From contig DPZQ01000229.1 of the NCBI GenBank assembly GCA_003536295.1, positions 5,264 through 10,809 on the forward strand: a DNA stretch of 5,546 nucleotides, given 5' to 3'. This document shows positions 1 to 5,546 of the stretch, piece after piece (position 1 is the first letter of the stretch; each line of letters begins with the position of its first letter). The DNA is from Rhodobacter sp. GTDB taxonomy: Bacteria; Pseudomonadota; Alphaproteobacteria; Rhodobacterales; Rhodobacteraceae. Both the position numbers and the translations under genes were made by a program. Under the pieces are notes generated by a model. That model worked only from the letters and a program-made list of their open reading frames with translations, was not told where the DNA came from and made no database searches.

Positions 1-2598
1 AAAGGCGGCACGCAGCGCAAGTTCGGCTTCGGCCAAAGCATCCGCAGCCCGCGCGCGGCGCGCATTGGCCGTTTCGATCGCTTCGGTCAACTCATCGCGT
101 TTAATAGCAATTTCTTCGGGCGCCGCGGCGGCGTCTACCAGCTCTTCTTCGGTTTGGGCCTTGCGCTCGGCCAATTCTAGGCCGCGCTTTTCGGCCGTAT
201 CAAGACGATGTTTCCAGCCAGCCAGTTCCTTAAGCACCTCTTGCTTGCGGCGTACCCGCGCTTCGCCTTCACGGCGCACCTCATCTAGGGCCGAGCGGCG
301 CGACATCATCGTGATGCGGGCTGCCTCGACCGTGACTTTAAGCACTTCAATCTCAGCACGTGCGGCGTCAAGATCGCCCAGATCACCGGCCAGCCCCTCG
401 GCCTCGGTTAAACGGCCGCGGGCCCCAAAACAGTCATCTTCATAGCGTTTAACAGCCAATTCAGCGGCTTCGCATTTGCCCGTGGCAATTGAAAAATCGG
501 CCTCGGCCCGGCTAGTGGAACGGTTGGCCTCAGTGACGCGCTGATCTGCCCCACGACGGGCATCGCGTGCGGCTTGATCTTTGCGCGCCACTTCGGTCAA
601 TTTGATTTGCAACAGCTCATGCGCTTGTGCAGCACCTTGGGCTATGGCAGCAATTTCTTCTAAGTCTCGCTTAAGCTGCACCATGCGGTTAAGCTGTTGC
701 AACCGCAGCGCCGTGGCCGAGGGAGCATCATCCGCACCAAGGCAATACCCGTCCCAGCGCCAAAGATCACCGCGCAAACTGACCAGACGTTGGCCGGGGG
801 CTAGGGATTTTTGCAGCGCAGGCGCTTGTTCGGCTGTGATCAAACCAATTTGACCAATGCGCCGGCGCAAAGCATCAGGAACGGTGACAAAATCCCCAAG
901 CGCTTGAGCCCCTGCTGGCAAGGGCGCTTGGGCCGCATAGGGGGGCAGATCAAGCCAGCCCGTCATGCCGCCCTCGGATAGAACGGGCGCACGCAGATCA
1001 TCCGACAAGGCCGCTCCAAGCGCCGCTTCATAGCCCACTTCGACACTCAGCTGATCCAAAAGCTGGGTGCCTGTTTGGGTTTCGCGGTCAATCAGCCGAG
1101 CTAAACCCGCCACTTCAGCGCGCAAAGCGTTGGCCTCACCCTCGGAGGCCGAACGAGCGGCGCGGGCCTCAGCTTCGGCATTTTGAGCAACCGCGCGCTC
1201 TTCTTCCGCAAGAGCCAAAGCCTCTTCGCTATAGGCCGCAGTTTCAAGCGATTCAGCTTGATGTTCGATGGCCGCTTCAAACCCTTCGCGGGCGTCTTCT
1301 TGGGCAAGTTGGACCGCCTCAAGGAAAAGGCGCGCCTTTGTGGCCTCGGCCTCGGCGCGCTCTAGCGTGGTGCGGCTGTCAGCCAGCAGCCGGTGGGTTG
1401 ACTGATACCGTGCGGCCAGACGGGCCACGTCTTCGGTGCGCTCGGCCAAAGAACCCTCGCGCAACGATAGGGTCGCGGCCGCATCACGTGCCATTTCGGC
1501 GGTGCTAGCTAGCTTTTCTTCATGCCCTTCATGGACGCGGGTCAACTGATCTTCTTCCCATTGCAAACGCGCGATCGTGTCATGGGCATCGCGGTTCAGC
1601 GCAGCTTCACGTTCGGCGTCGCGCATCAGCTGCTCGAGACGCCCGCGCAAAGCTTCGATCATTTGACGCGCGCGGTCTTCTTGTTCGGCCAAAGCATCAC
1701 GCTGCACCGCCAAACGCTGCAACACAGCAGAAGCGATGGCCTCTTCTTCGCGTTTAGGCGGCAAAATATCTTCGCAGGCTTGGCGTGCCTTAGTGGCCAA
1801 ACGCACAGACGTTTCCGCCTGCGAGGCCGTAAGCACGCGGCTGCGCAACAGCTCTTCGGCTTGCAAACGAGCAAGGTCGGCTTCTCGCCAGCGGCGAAAC
1901 AGCAGCAATCCTTCAGCGCGGCGCAGCTCGGTTCCAATTTCGCGGTAGCGGGCGGCTTGACGGGCTTGGCGGCCCAAGGTGGTCAGCTGCGTAGCTAAAG
2001 ACTCAAGTACATCATCCACACGCACCAGATTATTCTCAGCGGCACTTAGGCGCAGCTCGGCCTCATGGCGGCGTTGGTAAAGCCCCGAAATGCCCGCCGC
2101 CTCTTCCAAAATACGGCGGCGGTTTTTGGGTTTGGCATTGATCAGCTCTGCAATTTGCCCTTGGCGTACAAGCGCAGGCGAATGCGCCCCGGTCGAGGCG
2201 TCGGCAAACAACATTTGTACATCGCGCGCACGAACATCCTTTGCATTGACCTTATAAGCCGAGCCCGCGTCCCGGGTAATGCGCCGTGTGATTTCGATTT
2301 GGTCGGCATCATTAAAGCCCGAAGGGGCTACTCGGTCATCATTATCAATGAACAACATCACTTCGGCAAAGCTGCGCGCAGGGCGCGTTGAAGCCCCCGC
2401 GAAAATCACATCTTCCATTCCCCCGCCACGCATCGCCGAGGCGCGGTTTTCACCCATTACCCAGCGCAGCGCCTCAAGCAGGTTTGACTTGCCACACCCA
2501 TTGGGTCCGACAACCCCCGTTAACCCATCCATGATCACAAGATCAGTGGGGTCCACAAAACTTTTAAATCCGTTCAGGCGCAAGCGTGAAAAGCGCAC
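1..2598 (-). CDS. smc: Chromosome segregation ATPase Smc (N-terminal 866 codons, 3' end outside window)
   Basis: Smc is the cytoplasmic ATPase of the bacterial condensin complex (partners ScpA and ScpB), which organises and helps segregate the chromosome. The frame is open from the GTG at 2598 to the window edge. The N-terminal half of the ABC head shows Walker A GPNGCGKSN at residues 31-39 and the glutamines of RQGQI near 146-148. A long charged, alanine-rich coiled coil runs from about 170 to 505. The hinge lies at about 510-627 (LDQLSVEVGYEAALGAAL near its start, RGDLWRWDGY near 610). The returning coiled coil continues to the edge. The C-terminal head (signature motif, Walker B) is not in view; Smc of this group is usually about 1150 residues, so roughly a quarter is missing. 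The GTG start gives MRFSRLRLNGFKSF, the usual family N-terminus, and has a good ribosome binding site. No frameshift was seen. Open frames on the opposite strand here are shadows. Confidence 0.97.
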   Translation of the reverse strand, partial: MRFSRLRLNGFKSFVDPTDLVIMDGLTGVVGPNGCGKSNLLEALRWVMGENRASAMRGGGMEDVIFAGASTRPARSFAEVMLFIDNDDRVAPSGFNDADQIEITRRITRDAGSAYKVNAKDVRARDVQMLFADASTGAHSPALVRQGQIAELINAKPKNRRRILEEAAGISGLYQRRHEAELRLSAAENNLVRVDDVLESLATQLTTLGRQARQAARYREIGTELRRAEGLLLFRRWREADLARLQAEELLRSRVLTASQAETSVRLATKARQACEDILPPKREEEAIASAVLQRLAVQRDALAEQEDRARQMIEALRGRLEQLMRDAEREAALNRDAHDTIARLQWEEDQLTRVHEGHEEKLASTAEMARDAAATLSLREGSLAERTEDVARLAARYQSTHRLLADSRTTLERAEAEATKARLFLEAVQLAQEDAREGFEAAIEHQAESLETAAYSEEALALAEEERAVAQNAEAEARAARSASEGEANALRAEVAGLARLIDRETQTGTQLLDQLSVEVGYEAALGAALSDDLRAPVLSEGGMTGWLDLPPYAAQAPLPAGAQALGDFVTVPDALRRRIGQIGLITAEQAPALQKSLAPGQRLVSLRGDLWRWDGYCLGADDAPSATALRLQQLNRMVQLKRDLEEIAAIAQGAAQAHELLQIKLTEVARKDQAARDARRGADQRVTEANRSTSRAEADFSIATGKCEAAELAVKRYEDDCFGARGRLTEAEGLAGDLGDLDAARAEIEVLKVTVEAARITMMSRRSALDEVRREGEARVRRKQEVLKELAGWKHRLDTAEKRGLELAERKAQTEEELVDAAAAPEEIAIKRDELTEAIETANARRARAADALAEAELALRAAF

Positions 2599-2604
2599 AT
2601 AAGG

Positions 2605-2608
2605 CTCC
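2605..2608 (-). promoter_or_regulatory. smc ribosome binding site
   Basis: The minus strand reads GGAG followed by six bases (CCTTAT) and then GTG. This supports GTG at 2598 as the smc start. An ATG overlaps it by two bases (2600-2598) but is in another frame, and no better in-frame start lies between this site and the upstream gene. Confidence 0.7.
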
Positions 2609-2612
2609 GGTT

Positions 2613-2653
2613 GATTCCAATATACAATGCTCAACGCAATGCCCCACAGAGTC
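2613..2653. promoter_or_regulatory. Pair of GANTC (CcrM-type methylation) sites upstream of smc
   Basis: GATTC lies at 2613-2617 and GAGTC at 2649-2653, 36 bases apart and 15 and 51 bases upstream of the smc start. GANTC is the target of CcrM in Alphaproteobacteria, where promoter methylation state can affect transcription through GcrA. A scan of the whole window found only four others (1250, 2000, 4353, 5514). The upstream site overlaps the candidate -35 box. The motif is directly visible; a regulatory role is inferred. Confidence 0.45.
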
Positions 2654-2655
2654 AA
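2627..2655 (-). promoter_or_regulatory. Possible smc promoter overlapping a GANTC site
   Basis: On the minus strand TTGACT (2655-2650) is a good -35 match. Seventeen bases further is GAGCAT (2632-2627), a poor -10 match. Nearby TATATT (2624-2619) is a better -10 but has no -35 at normal spacing. The gap to the upstream gene is 143 bases, so smc probably has its own promoter, but the exact element is uncertain. Confidence 0.3.
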
Positions 2656-2689
2656 CTTATAACTACCCTATATTGAAATCAGGTGCTTT

Positions 2690-2698
2690 TTATCCACA
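2690..2698 (+). promoter_or_regulatory. Perfect consensus DnaA box, adjoining a 10-bp palindrome
   Basis: TTATCCACA matches the DnaA box consensus at all nine positions. It lies about 90 bases upstream of the smc start and 44 bases beyond the oxidoreductase stop, outside both genes. It shares two bases with a perfect palindrome, CAACATGTTG (2697-2706). One copy on either strand would be expected about 0.04 times by chance in a window this size with equal base frequencies. The nearest relative, TCATCCACA at 2012-2020 inside smc, has one mismatch. A single box does not make an origin; a regulatory or DnaA-titration role is possible. Confidence 0.5.
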
Positions 2699-2741
2699 AC
2701 ATGTTGGAAGTATTTCCGTTTTTTCGGGGCCCTAACAGCGG

Positions 2742-3806
2742 TTAAAGAGGGCCAAAGTTGGCCGCAACACTTAAATCGTGGGGCACGTTATCTTGCTCAT
2801 CCAGCACTAAATCAGCCATCATTTGCGCTAGCCTTGGTGCCATGGCAATGCCTATTTTAAAGCCCCCATTCACCATAAAATGCCCCTCACGATTTGGCCA
2901 AGCCCCCAAAAAGGGCGCGCGACTGTTTGACCTTGGCCGCACCGCCCCCCAGCGTTTAAGCACATTTGCCCCCTTCAAAAACGGAAAGATCGTCAGGGCT
3001 TTTTGATAAAGCGCGTCCAAATGATGGTCAGGCTGATCAGCTATTTCCCAATAGCGTTCGCGGGTTGACCCTATCGCCAGAGTGCCATTCGAATGGGGCA
3101 CAAAATGTACCCCGTCAACAAAAAGCTGCGGCGCGTTATTGGGTGCTGAAAAGTCTAGAAGCATGGCTTGCCCCTTTTCACCAACACCCAATGACTGTCC
3201 CAAATCAGCCCCCGCCTCGATCAGCCCCTCATAACCTGTGGCCCAAATGACTGAGCCTTTGGCTTTCCTTGAAAGAGCCTTTTGACCCAAAATAACTTCT
3301 CCACCTTGTGCAGTAATGGCTTTGGCCAAAGCGGTTAGGGCACTCATTGGGTCAATGCGTGCGGTTAGGCTTTCGTAAACCACAAAACCCGACGCCGACG
3401 GGGGCGACCATTGCGACAAAGGCCGCGCGATCACCTCCCAAACAGCTTGGCCTTGCCAAATATCACGGGCAAAAAGCGCGCGGTCTTGCGCTTGCGCCAC
3501 CGCGCGGTCATGGGCCAAAGGCATAAGACGCCCTGTACGACCATAACCTGTGTCTTGGCCGGCCGCCTCTGCCACTTCAGCCCAAAATTGCGGACCCATC
3601 AGTAGACTTTCCAATTGCACGGCCTTTTTGGTGTTCCAAAGTTCAGGAGTGTGGGGAGCCAAAGCCCCCAAAGGTCCCCCGCTAGCCCCTGCCCCAAGCC
3701 CTCTTTTATCAAGGACCTGCACCAGCGCGCCGCGTTGGCTCAAAACCCAAGCGATGGTGAGACCAAAGATGCCCGCACCCATCACTGTTATTTCTGGCCT
3801 TGTCAT
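2742..3806 (-). CDS. FAD-dependent oxidoreductase, DAO family (possible stand-alone MnmC oxidase half)
   Basis: This is a 354-residue flavoprotein of the DAO fold (glycine oxidase, D-amino acid dehydrogenase, MnmC C-terminal domain). The N-terminus holds the dinucleotide motif GAGIFG at residues 10-15, and an acidic residue (Asp33) ends the second strand where it would bind the FAD ribose. GASGGPLGALAPH at about 40-52 resembles the GASG segment of MnmC and ThiO. WGAVRP near 286-291 and GGFKIGIAMAP at 314-324 form the usual C-terminal FAD and substrate region. No signal peptide or membrane segment is seen, so it is probably cytoplasmic. The ATG has AAGGGG seven bases upstream. It is divergent from mnmD, which suggests it may oxidatively remove the carboxymethyl group of cmnm5U in tRNA, as the MnmC oxidase half does. 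An amino acid oxidase or dehydrogenase role remains possible. The family is firm; the substrate is inferred from context. Confidence 0.88.
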   Translation of the reverse strand: MTRPEITVMGAGIFGLTIAWVLSQRGALVQVLDKRGLGAGASGGPLGALAPHTPELWNTKKAVQLESLLMGPQFWAEVAEAAGQDTGYGRTGRLMPLAHDRAVAQAQDRALFARDIWQGQAVWEVIARPLSQWSPPSASGFVVYESLTARIDPMSALTALAKAITAQGGEVILGQKALSRKAKGSVIWATGYEGLIEAGADLGQSLGVGEKGQAMLLDFSAPNNAPQLFVDGVHFVPHSNGTLAIGSTRERYWEIADQPDHHLDALYQKALTIFPFLKGANVLKRWGAVRPRSNSRAPFLGAWPNREGHFMVNGGFKIGIAMAPRLAQMMADLVLDEQDNVPHDLSVAANFGPL

Positions 3807-3813
3807 TGGCTTG

Positions 3814-3819
3814 CCCCTT
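3814..3819 (-). promoter_or_regulatory. Ribosome binding site of the FAD oxidoreductase
   Basis: AAGGGG on the minus strand, seven bases before the ATG at 3806, supports that start. It lies inside the short gap shared with the divergent mnmD gene. Confidence 0.6.
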
Positions 3820-3834
3820 AATCATGGTGTCAAA

Positions 3835-3839
3835 AAGGA
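3835..3839 (+). promoter_or_regulatory. Candidate ribosome binding site for mnmD
   Basis: AAGGA lies ten bases before the TTG at 3850. It is the best Shine-Dalgarno-like sequence outside the neighbouring gene and favours that TTG as the start. A rival is GGTGAG at 3756-3761, seven bases before an in-frame ATG at 3769, which would place the mnmD start inside the divergent gene. Confidence 0.35.
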
Positions 3840-3849
3840 TCTAGGGCAG

Positions 3850-4539
3850 TTGATACAAAGACACCACCCCACGGACGGGAATTCACAGCTTGAATGGCGA
3901 TTAGATGGGGTGCCTGTGTCGGTGCAATTTGATGATCCCTATTTCAGCATTCAAAACGGATTGGCCGAAACTCGCCATGTTTTCTTGTCCGGTAACCGCC
4001 TTGAGACACGACTGAAAGACGGGTTTCACATCGCCGAACTGGGCTTTGGCACAGGGCTAAACATGCTTGCAACCTTGCTTTTGTGGCGCGAGATGGGCGT
4101 GACCGGGCATTTTAACTTCACCTCATTTGAAGCCTATCCAATGTCGGCGCCCGAGATCGCACGCGCGCTTGAGAACTTCCCTCAAGCCCAAAAGATCGCC
4201 GCACCATTTCTAACGCAATGGGCCGCAGGGGCGCGCAAAATTCATTATCCTGAAATGACGGCACATATTCATATTGGGTTTGCAGATCAAAGCCTCAACC
4301 AATGGCAAGGCCAAGTTGATGCGTGGTTTTTAGACGGGTTCTCCCCCGCTAAGAATCCTGACCTTTGGGCTCCTGAACTGATGCAGATGGTTGCAAAACA
4401 TACGGCCCCACGGGGCAGCTTTGCCACCTATACTGCCGCAGGCCATGTCAGACGGGCCTTGCAAGCAGCAGGATTTGCGGTAGATCGCATTCAAGGGTTT
4501 GGCACCAAACGCCATATGACACGCGGAGACCGTTTATAA
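3850..4539 (+). CDS. mnmD: Stand-alone MnmD-type tRNA methyltransferase (MnmC methyltransferase half)
   Basis: This is predicted to transfer a methyl group from S-adenosylmethionine to nm5(s2)U34 of tRNA, giving mnm5(s2)U, in the cytoplasm. Counting from TTG at 3850 (229 residues), the family N-terminal block FDDPYFS is at 27-33 and GLAETRHVF at 37-45. The SAM-binding motif ELGFGTGLN is at 63-71, the catalytic-site block WFLDGFSPAKNPDLW at 159-173, TYTAAGHVRRAL at 193-204 and the terminal KRHMTRG at 220-226. It matches the N-terminal half of E. coli MnmC; no oxidoreductase domain is attached. The start is uncertain. No in-frame ATG lies between the end of the divergent gene and the conserved region, and the frame stays open upstream to 3550, antisense to that gene. 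TTG 3850 gives the length expected for the family; ATG 3769 would add 27 residues. Its stop overlaps the next gene's start. Confidence 0.92.
   Translation: MIQRHHPTDGNSQLEWRLDGVPVSVQFDDPYFSIQNGLAETRHVFLSGNRLETRLKDGFHIAELGFGTGLNMLATLLLWREMGVTGHFNFTSFEAYPMSAPEIARALENFPQAQKIAAPFLTQWAAGARKIHYPEMTAHIHIGFADQSLNQWQGQVDAWFLDGFSPAKNPDLWAPELMQMVAKHTAPRGSFATYTAAGHVRRALQAAGFAVDRIQGFGTKRHMTRGDRL
4525..4528 (+). promoter_or_regulatory. Ribosome binding site of the EamA transporter, within mnmD
   Basis: GGAG lies ten bases upstream of the ATG at 4539, inside the last codons of mnmD. With the TAATG stop/start overlap this suggests translational coupling. Confidence 0.45.
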
Positions 4540-5420
4540 TGATCACACAAAACATCCAAAAGGGCATTATTTTAATGGTGATCACCACCATCATTTTTGC
4601 CGTTCAAGACAGTTTGTCGCGCTACCTTGCGGGGGAATATAACACGCTGATGATTGTCATGATCCGCTACTGGTTTTTTGCCTTTTTCGTGATTGCTATC
4701 AGCGCCCGCCAAGCGGGCGGCATCCGTGCTGCAACCAAGACCGCTTTTCCCATTTTACAAATTTTGCGTGGCTTGATTTTGGCGGCGGAAATTTGTGTCA
4801 TGGTGATCGGCTTTGTCAAATTGGGTTTGATCGAAAGCCATGCGGTCTTTACTTGCTATCCACTGATTGTGGTCGCCCTTTCAGGACCAATCTTAGGCGA
4901 AAAGGTCGGCTGGCGACGTTGGGCAGCAATTGGTGTTGGCTTTTTGGGGGTATTGATCATTTTAGAGCCAGGCTTTGCCGTTTTTTCAATTTGGGCCTTG
5001 GTGCCACTATTGGCAGCAGCCATGTTTGCGGTTTACGGGCTGTTGACACGCTATGTTGCGCGTGAAGATGCCACATCCGTCTCATTTTTTTGGACAGGCA
5101 CCGTAGGGGCTGTGGCCATGACGCTGGCAGGACTTTGGGCGTGGGAGCCTATGGCACCGGGTGATCTGATATATATGGGCTGCTTGTGTTTAACGGCCGT
5201 TTCGGGCCACTGGTGCTTGATCAAAGCCTATGAGTTGGCCGAAGCCAGCGCCGTTCAACCCTTTGCCTATTTGCAATTAGTCTTTGCCTCGATTTTAGCG
5301 GTGATGATTTTCAACGAAGATCTAAGACCCAACGTGGCATTGGGGGCGGCGCTTGTGGTCGGGGCAGGGATTTTCACCCTTTGGCGCCAGCACCGCGTCG
5401 CCCGCGCCGCGCGGCCCTAA
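4539..5420 (+). CDS. EamA-domain (DMT superfamily) inner-membrane transporter
   Basis: This 293-residue, strongly hydrophobic protein looks like a ten-helix drug/metabolite transporter made of two tandem EamA repeats, roughly residues 8-143 and 150-283. Hydrophobic segments are visible at about 10-30, 37-55, 71-93, 101-118, 128-143, 150-170, 180-200, 209-228, 238-258 and 265-282. Each repeat ends in the family pattern of an acidic residue in a short loop followed by a glycine-rich helix: LGEKVGWRRWAAIGVG at 119-134 and FNEDLRPNVALGAALVVGAG at 258-277. A basic tail (RQHRVARAAR) follows. Substrates of this family include amino acids, nucleotide-type metabolites and S-adenosylmethionine; nothing here identifies which. 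Its ATG shares one base with the mnmD stop, so the two are probably one operon. No terminator is obvious after the stop, and the next gene converges 17 bases away. Confidence 0.93.
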   Translation: MITQNIQKGIILMVITTIIFAVQDSLSRYLAGEYNTLMIVMIRYWFFAFFVIAISARQAGGIRAATKTAFPILQILRGLILAAEICVMVIGFVKLGLIESHAVFTCYPLIVVALSGPILGEKVGWRRWAAIGVGFLGVLIILEPGFAVFSIWALVPLLAAAMFAVYGLLTRYVAREDATSVSFFWTGTVGAVAMTLAGLWAWEPMAPGDLIYMGCLCLTAVSGHWCLIKAYELAEASAVQPFAYLQLVFASILAVMIFNEDLRPNVALGAALVVGAGIFTLWRQHRVARAARP

Positions 5421-5434
5421 GCGACTGACCTCTT

Positions 5435-5444
5435 GCGCTAGCGC
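5435..5444. repeat. 10-bp perfect palindrome at the convergent gene junction
   Basis: GCGCTAGCGC spans the stop codon of the right-edge gene, 14 bases past the transporter stop. It could form only a very short hairpin and has no T-run on either side, so it is not called a terminator. It may be chance. Confidence 0.3.
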
Positions 5445-5546
5445 CCGGTTAATTCCCCAAGGATATCTACCGGGCCAGTAGATCCGCGCAATTTTGCACG
5501 GTAAATCACCACGGATTCCGCCACCCGCATTACATAGGTGCGTGTT
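5438..5546 (-). CDS. Unrecognised protein, C-terminal 35 codons only
   Basis: On the minus strand a frame is open from the window edge to a TAG at 5440-5438. The 35 visible residues run from TRTYVMRVAESVV through IYRAKLRGSTG to VDILGELTGR. The mix of alternating hydrophobic and charged residues looks like genuine protein rather than noise, and the convergent placement 17 bases from the transporter stop is normal for a real gene. I do not recognise the family and too little is visible to assign a function. The alternative is a non-coding flank that is open by chance. Confidence 0.5.
   Translation of the reverse strand, partial: TRTYVMRVAESVVIYRAKLRGSTGPVDILGELTGR

Noticed and set aside
65..1998. 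Open frames opposite or within smc, such as 65-445, 581-853, 1522-1998 (plus) and 1659-1937 (minus).
   Set aside because: They are low-complexity shadows (serine, alanine and arginine rich) of the repetitive coiled-coil codons of smc, which is continuous on the minus strand.
2599..2741. Replication origin suggested by the DnaA box and moderately AT-rich gap.
   Set aside because: Only one consensus box is present, with no cluster, no strong AT-rich unwinding region and no typical origin genes beside it.
2711..2744. Possible terminator after the FAD oxidoreductase: GGGCCC palindrome followed on the minus strand by an A-run (CCGAAAAAACGG).
   Set aside because: The stems are only three to four base pairs and the run is A rather than T on the transcript strand, so it does not look like an intrinsic terminator.
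2742..3806. Assignment of the oxidoreductase as thiamine-pathway glycine oxidase (thiO).
   Set aside because: The GASG and C-terminal motifs are shared by many DAO-family members, and no thiamine gene is nearby; the mnmD neighbour points elsewhere.
3550..3849. In-frame open extension of mnmD by 100 codons upstream, beginning at an ATG at 3550.
   Set aside because: It lies wholly or mostly antisense to the well-supported FAD oxidoreductase, its translation resembles nothing in the MnmD family, and it would make the protein about 100 residues too long.
5461..5485. Imperfect inverted repeat ATCTAC / GTAGAT with a seven-base loop (5465-5483).
   Set aside because: It sits within the coding end of the right-edge gene, has no T-run and only a six-base-pair AT-containing stem, so it is probably chance.

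Overview
The window looks like ordinary chromosomal DNA from an alphaproteobacterium, most likely the Rhodobacterales (roseobacter-like). This rests on recognising the protein sequences (Smc head and hinge, MnmD) by eye and on a marked scarcity of GANTC, the target of the alphaproteobacterial CcrM methyltransferase. I count six GANTC sites; equal base frequencies would predict about 21. No database search was possible, so the taxon is an inference. I see no mobile element, CRISPR array, tRNA or rRNA.

Layout. Bases 1-2598 (minus) hold the first 866 codons of the chromosome-condensation ATPase Smc, cut by the window edge. A 143-base gap (2599-2741) follows. It holds the smc ribosome binding site, a possible promoter, two GANTC sites and a perfect DnaA box. 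Next comes an FAD-dependent DAO-family oxidoreductase (2742-3806, minus). It is divergent from a stand-alone tRNA methyltransferase, mnmD (about 3850-4539, plus). A ten-helix EamA/DMT-family transporter (4539-5420, plus) overlaps the mnmD stop by one base. At the right edge the C-terminal 35 codons of an unrecognised gene (5438-5546, minus) converge on the transporter.

How the genes may fit together. In E. coli one fused protein, MnmC, carries both a methyltransferase half and an FAD oxidoreductase half, which complete mnm5(s2)U at the tRNA wobble position. Here an MnmD-like methyltransferase and a cytoplasmic DAO-family oxidoreductase lie back to back, so the pair may be a split MnmC. The transporter is probably co-translated with mnmD, but its substrate cannot be read from the sequence. 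Smc is functionally separate.

Most of the region is conventional. The observations most worth checking are the split, divergent MnmC-like pair and the clustering of replication and cell-cycle type motifs (a DnaA box and two otherwise rare GANTC sites) just upstream of smc. I found no convincing sign of a new defence or other undescribed system.
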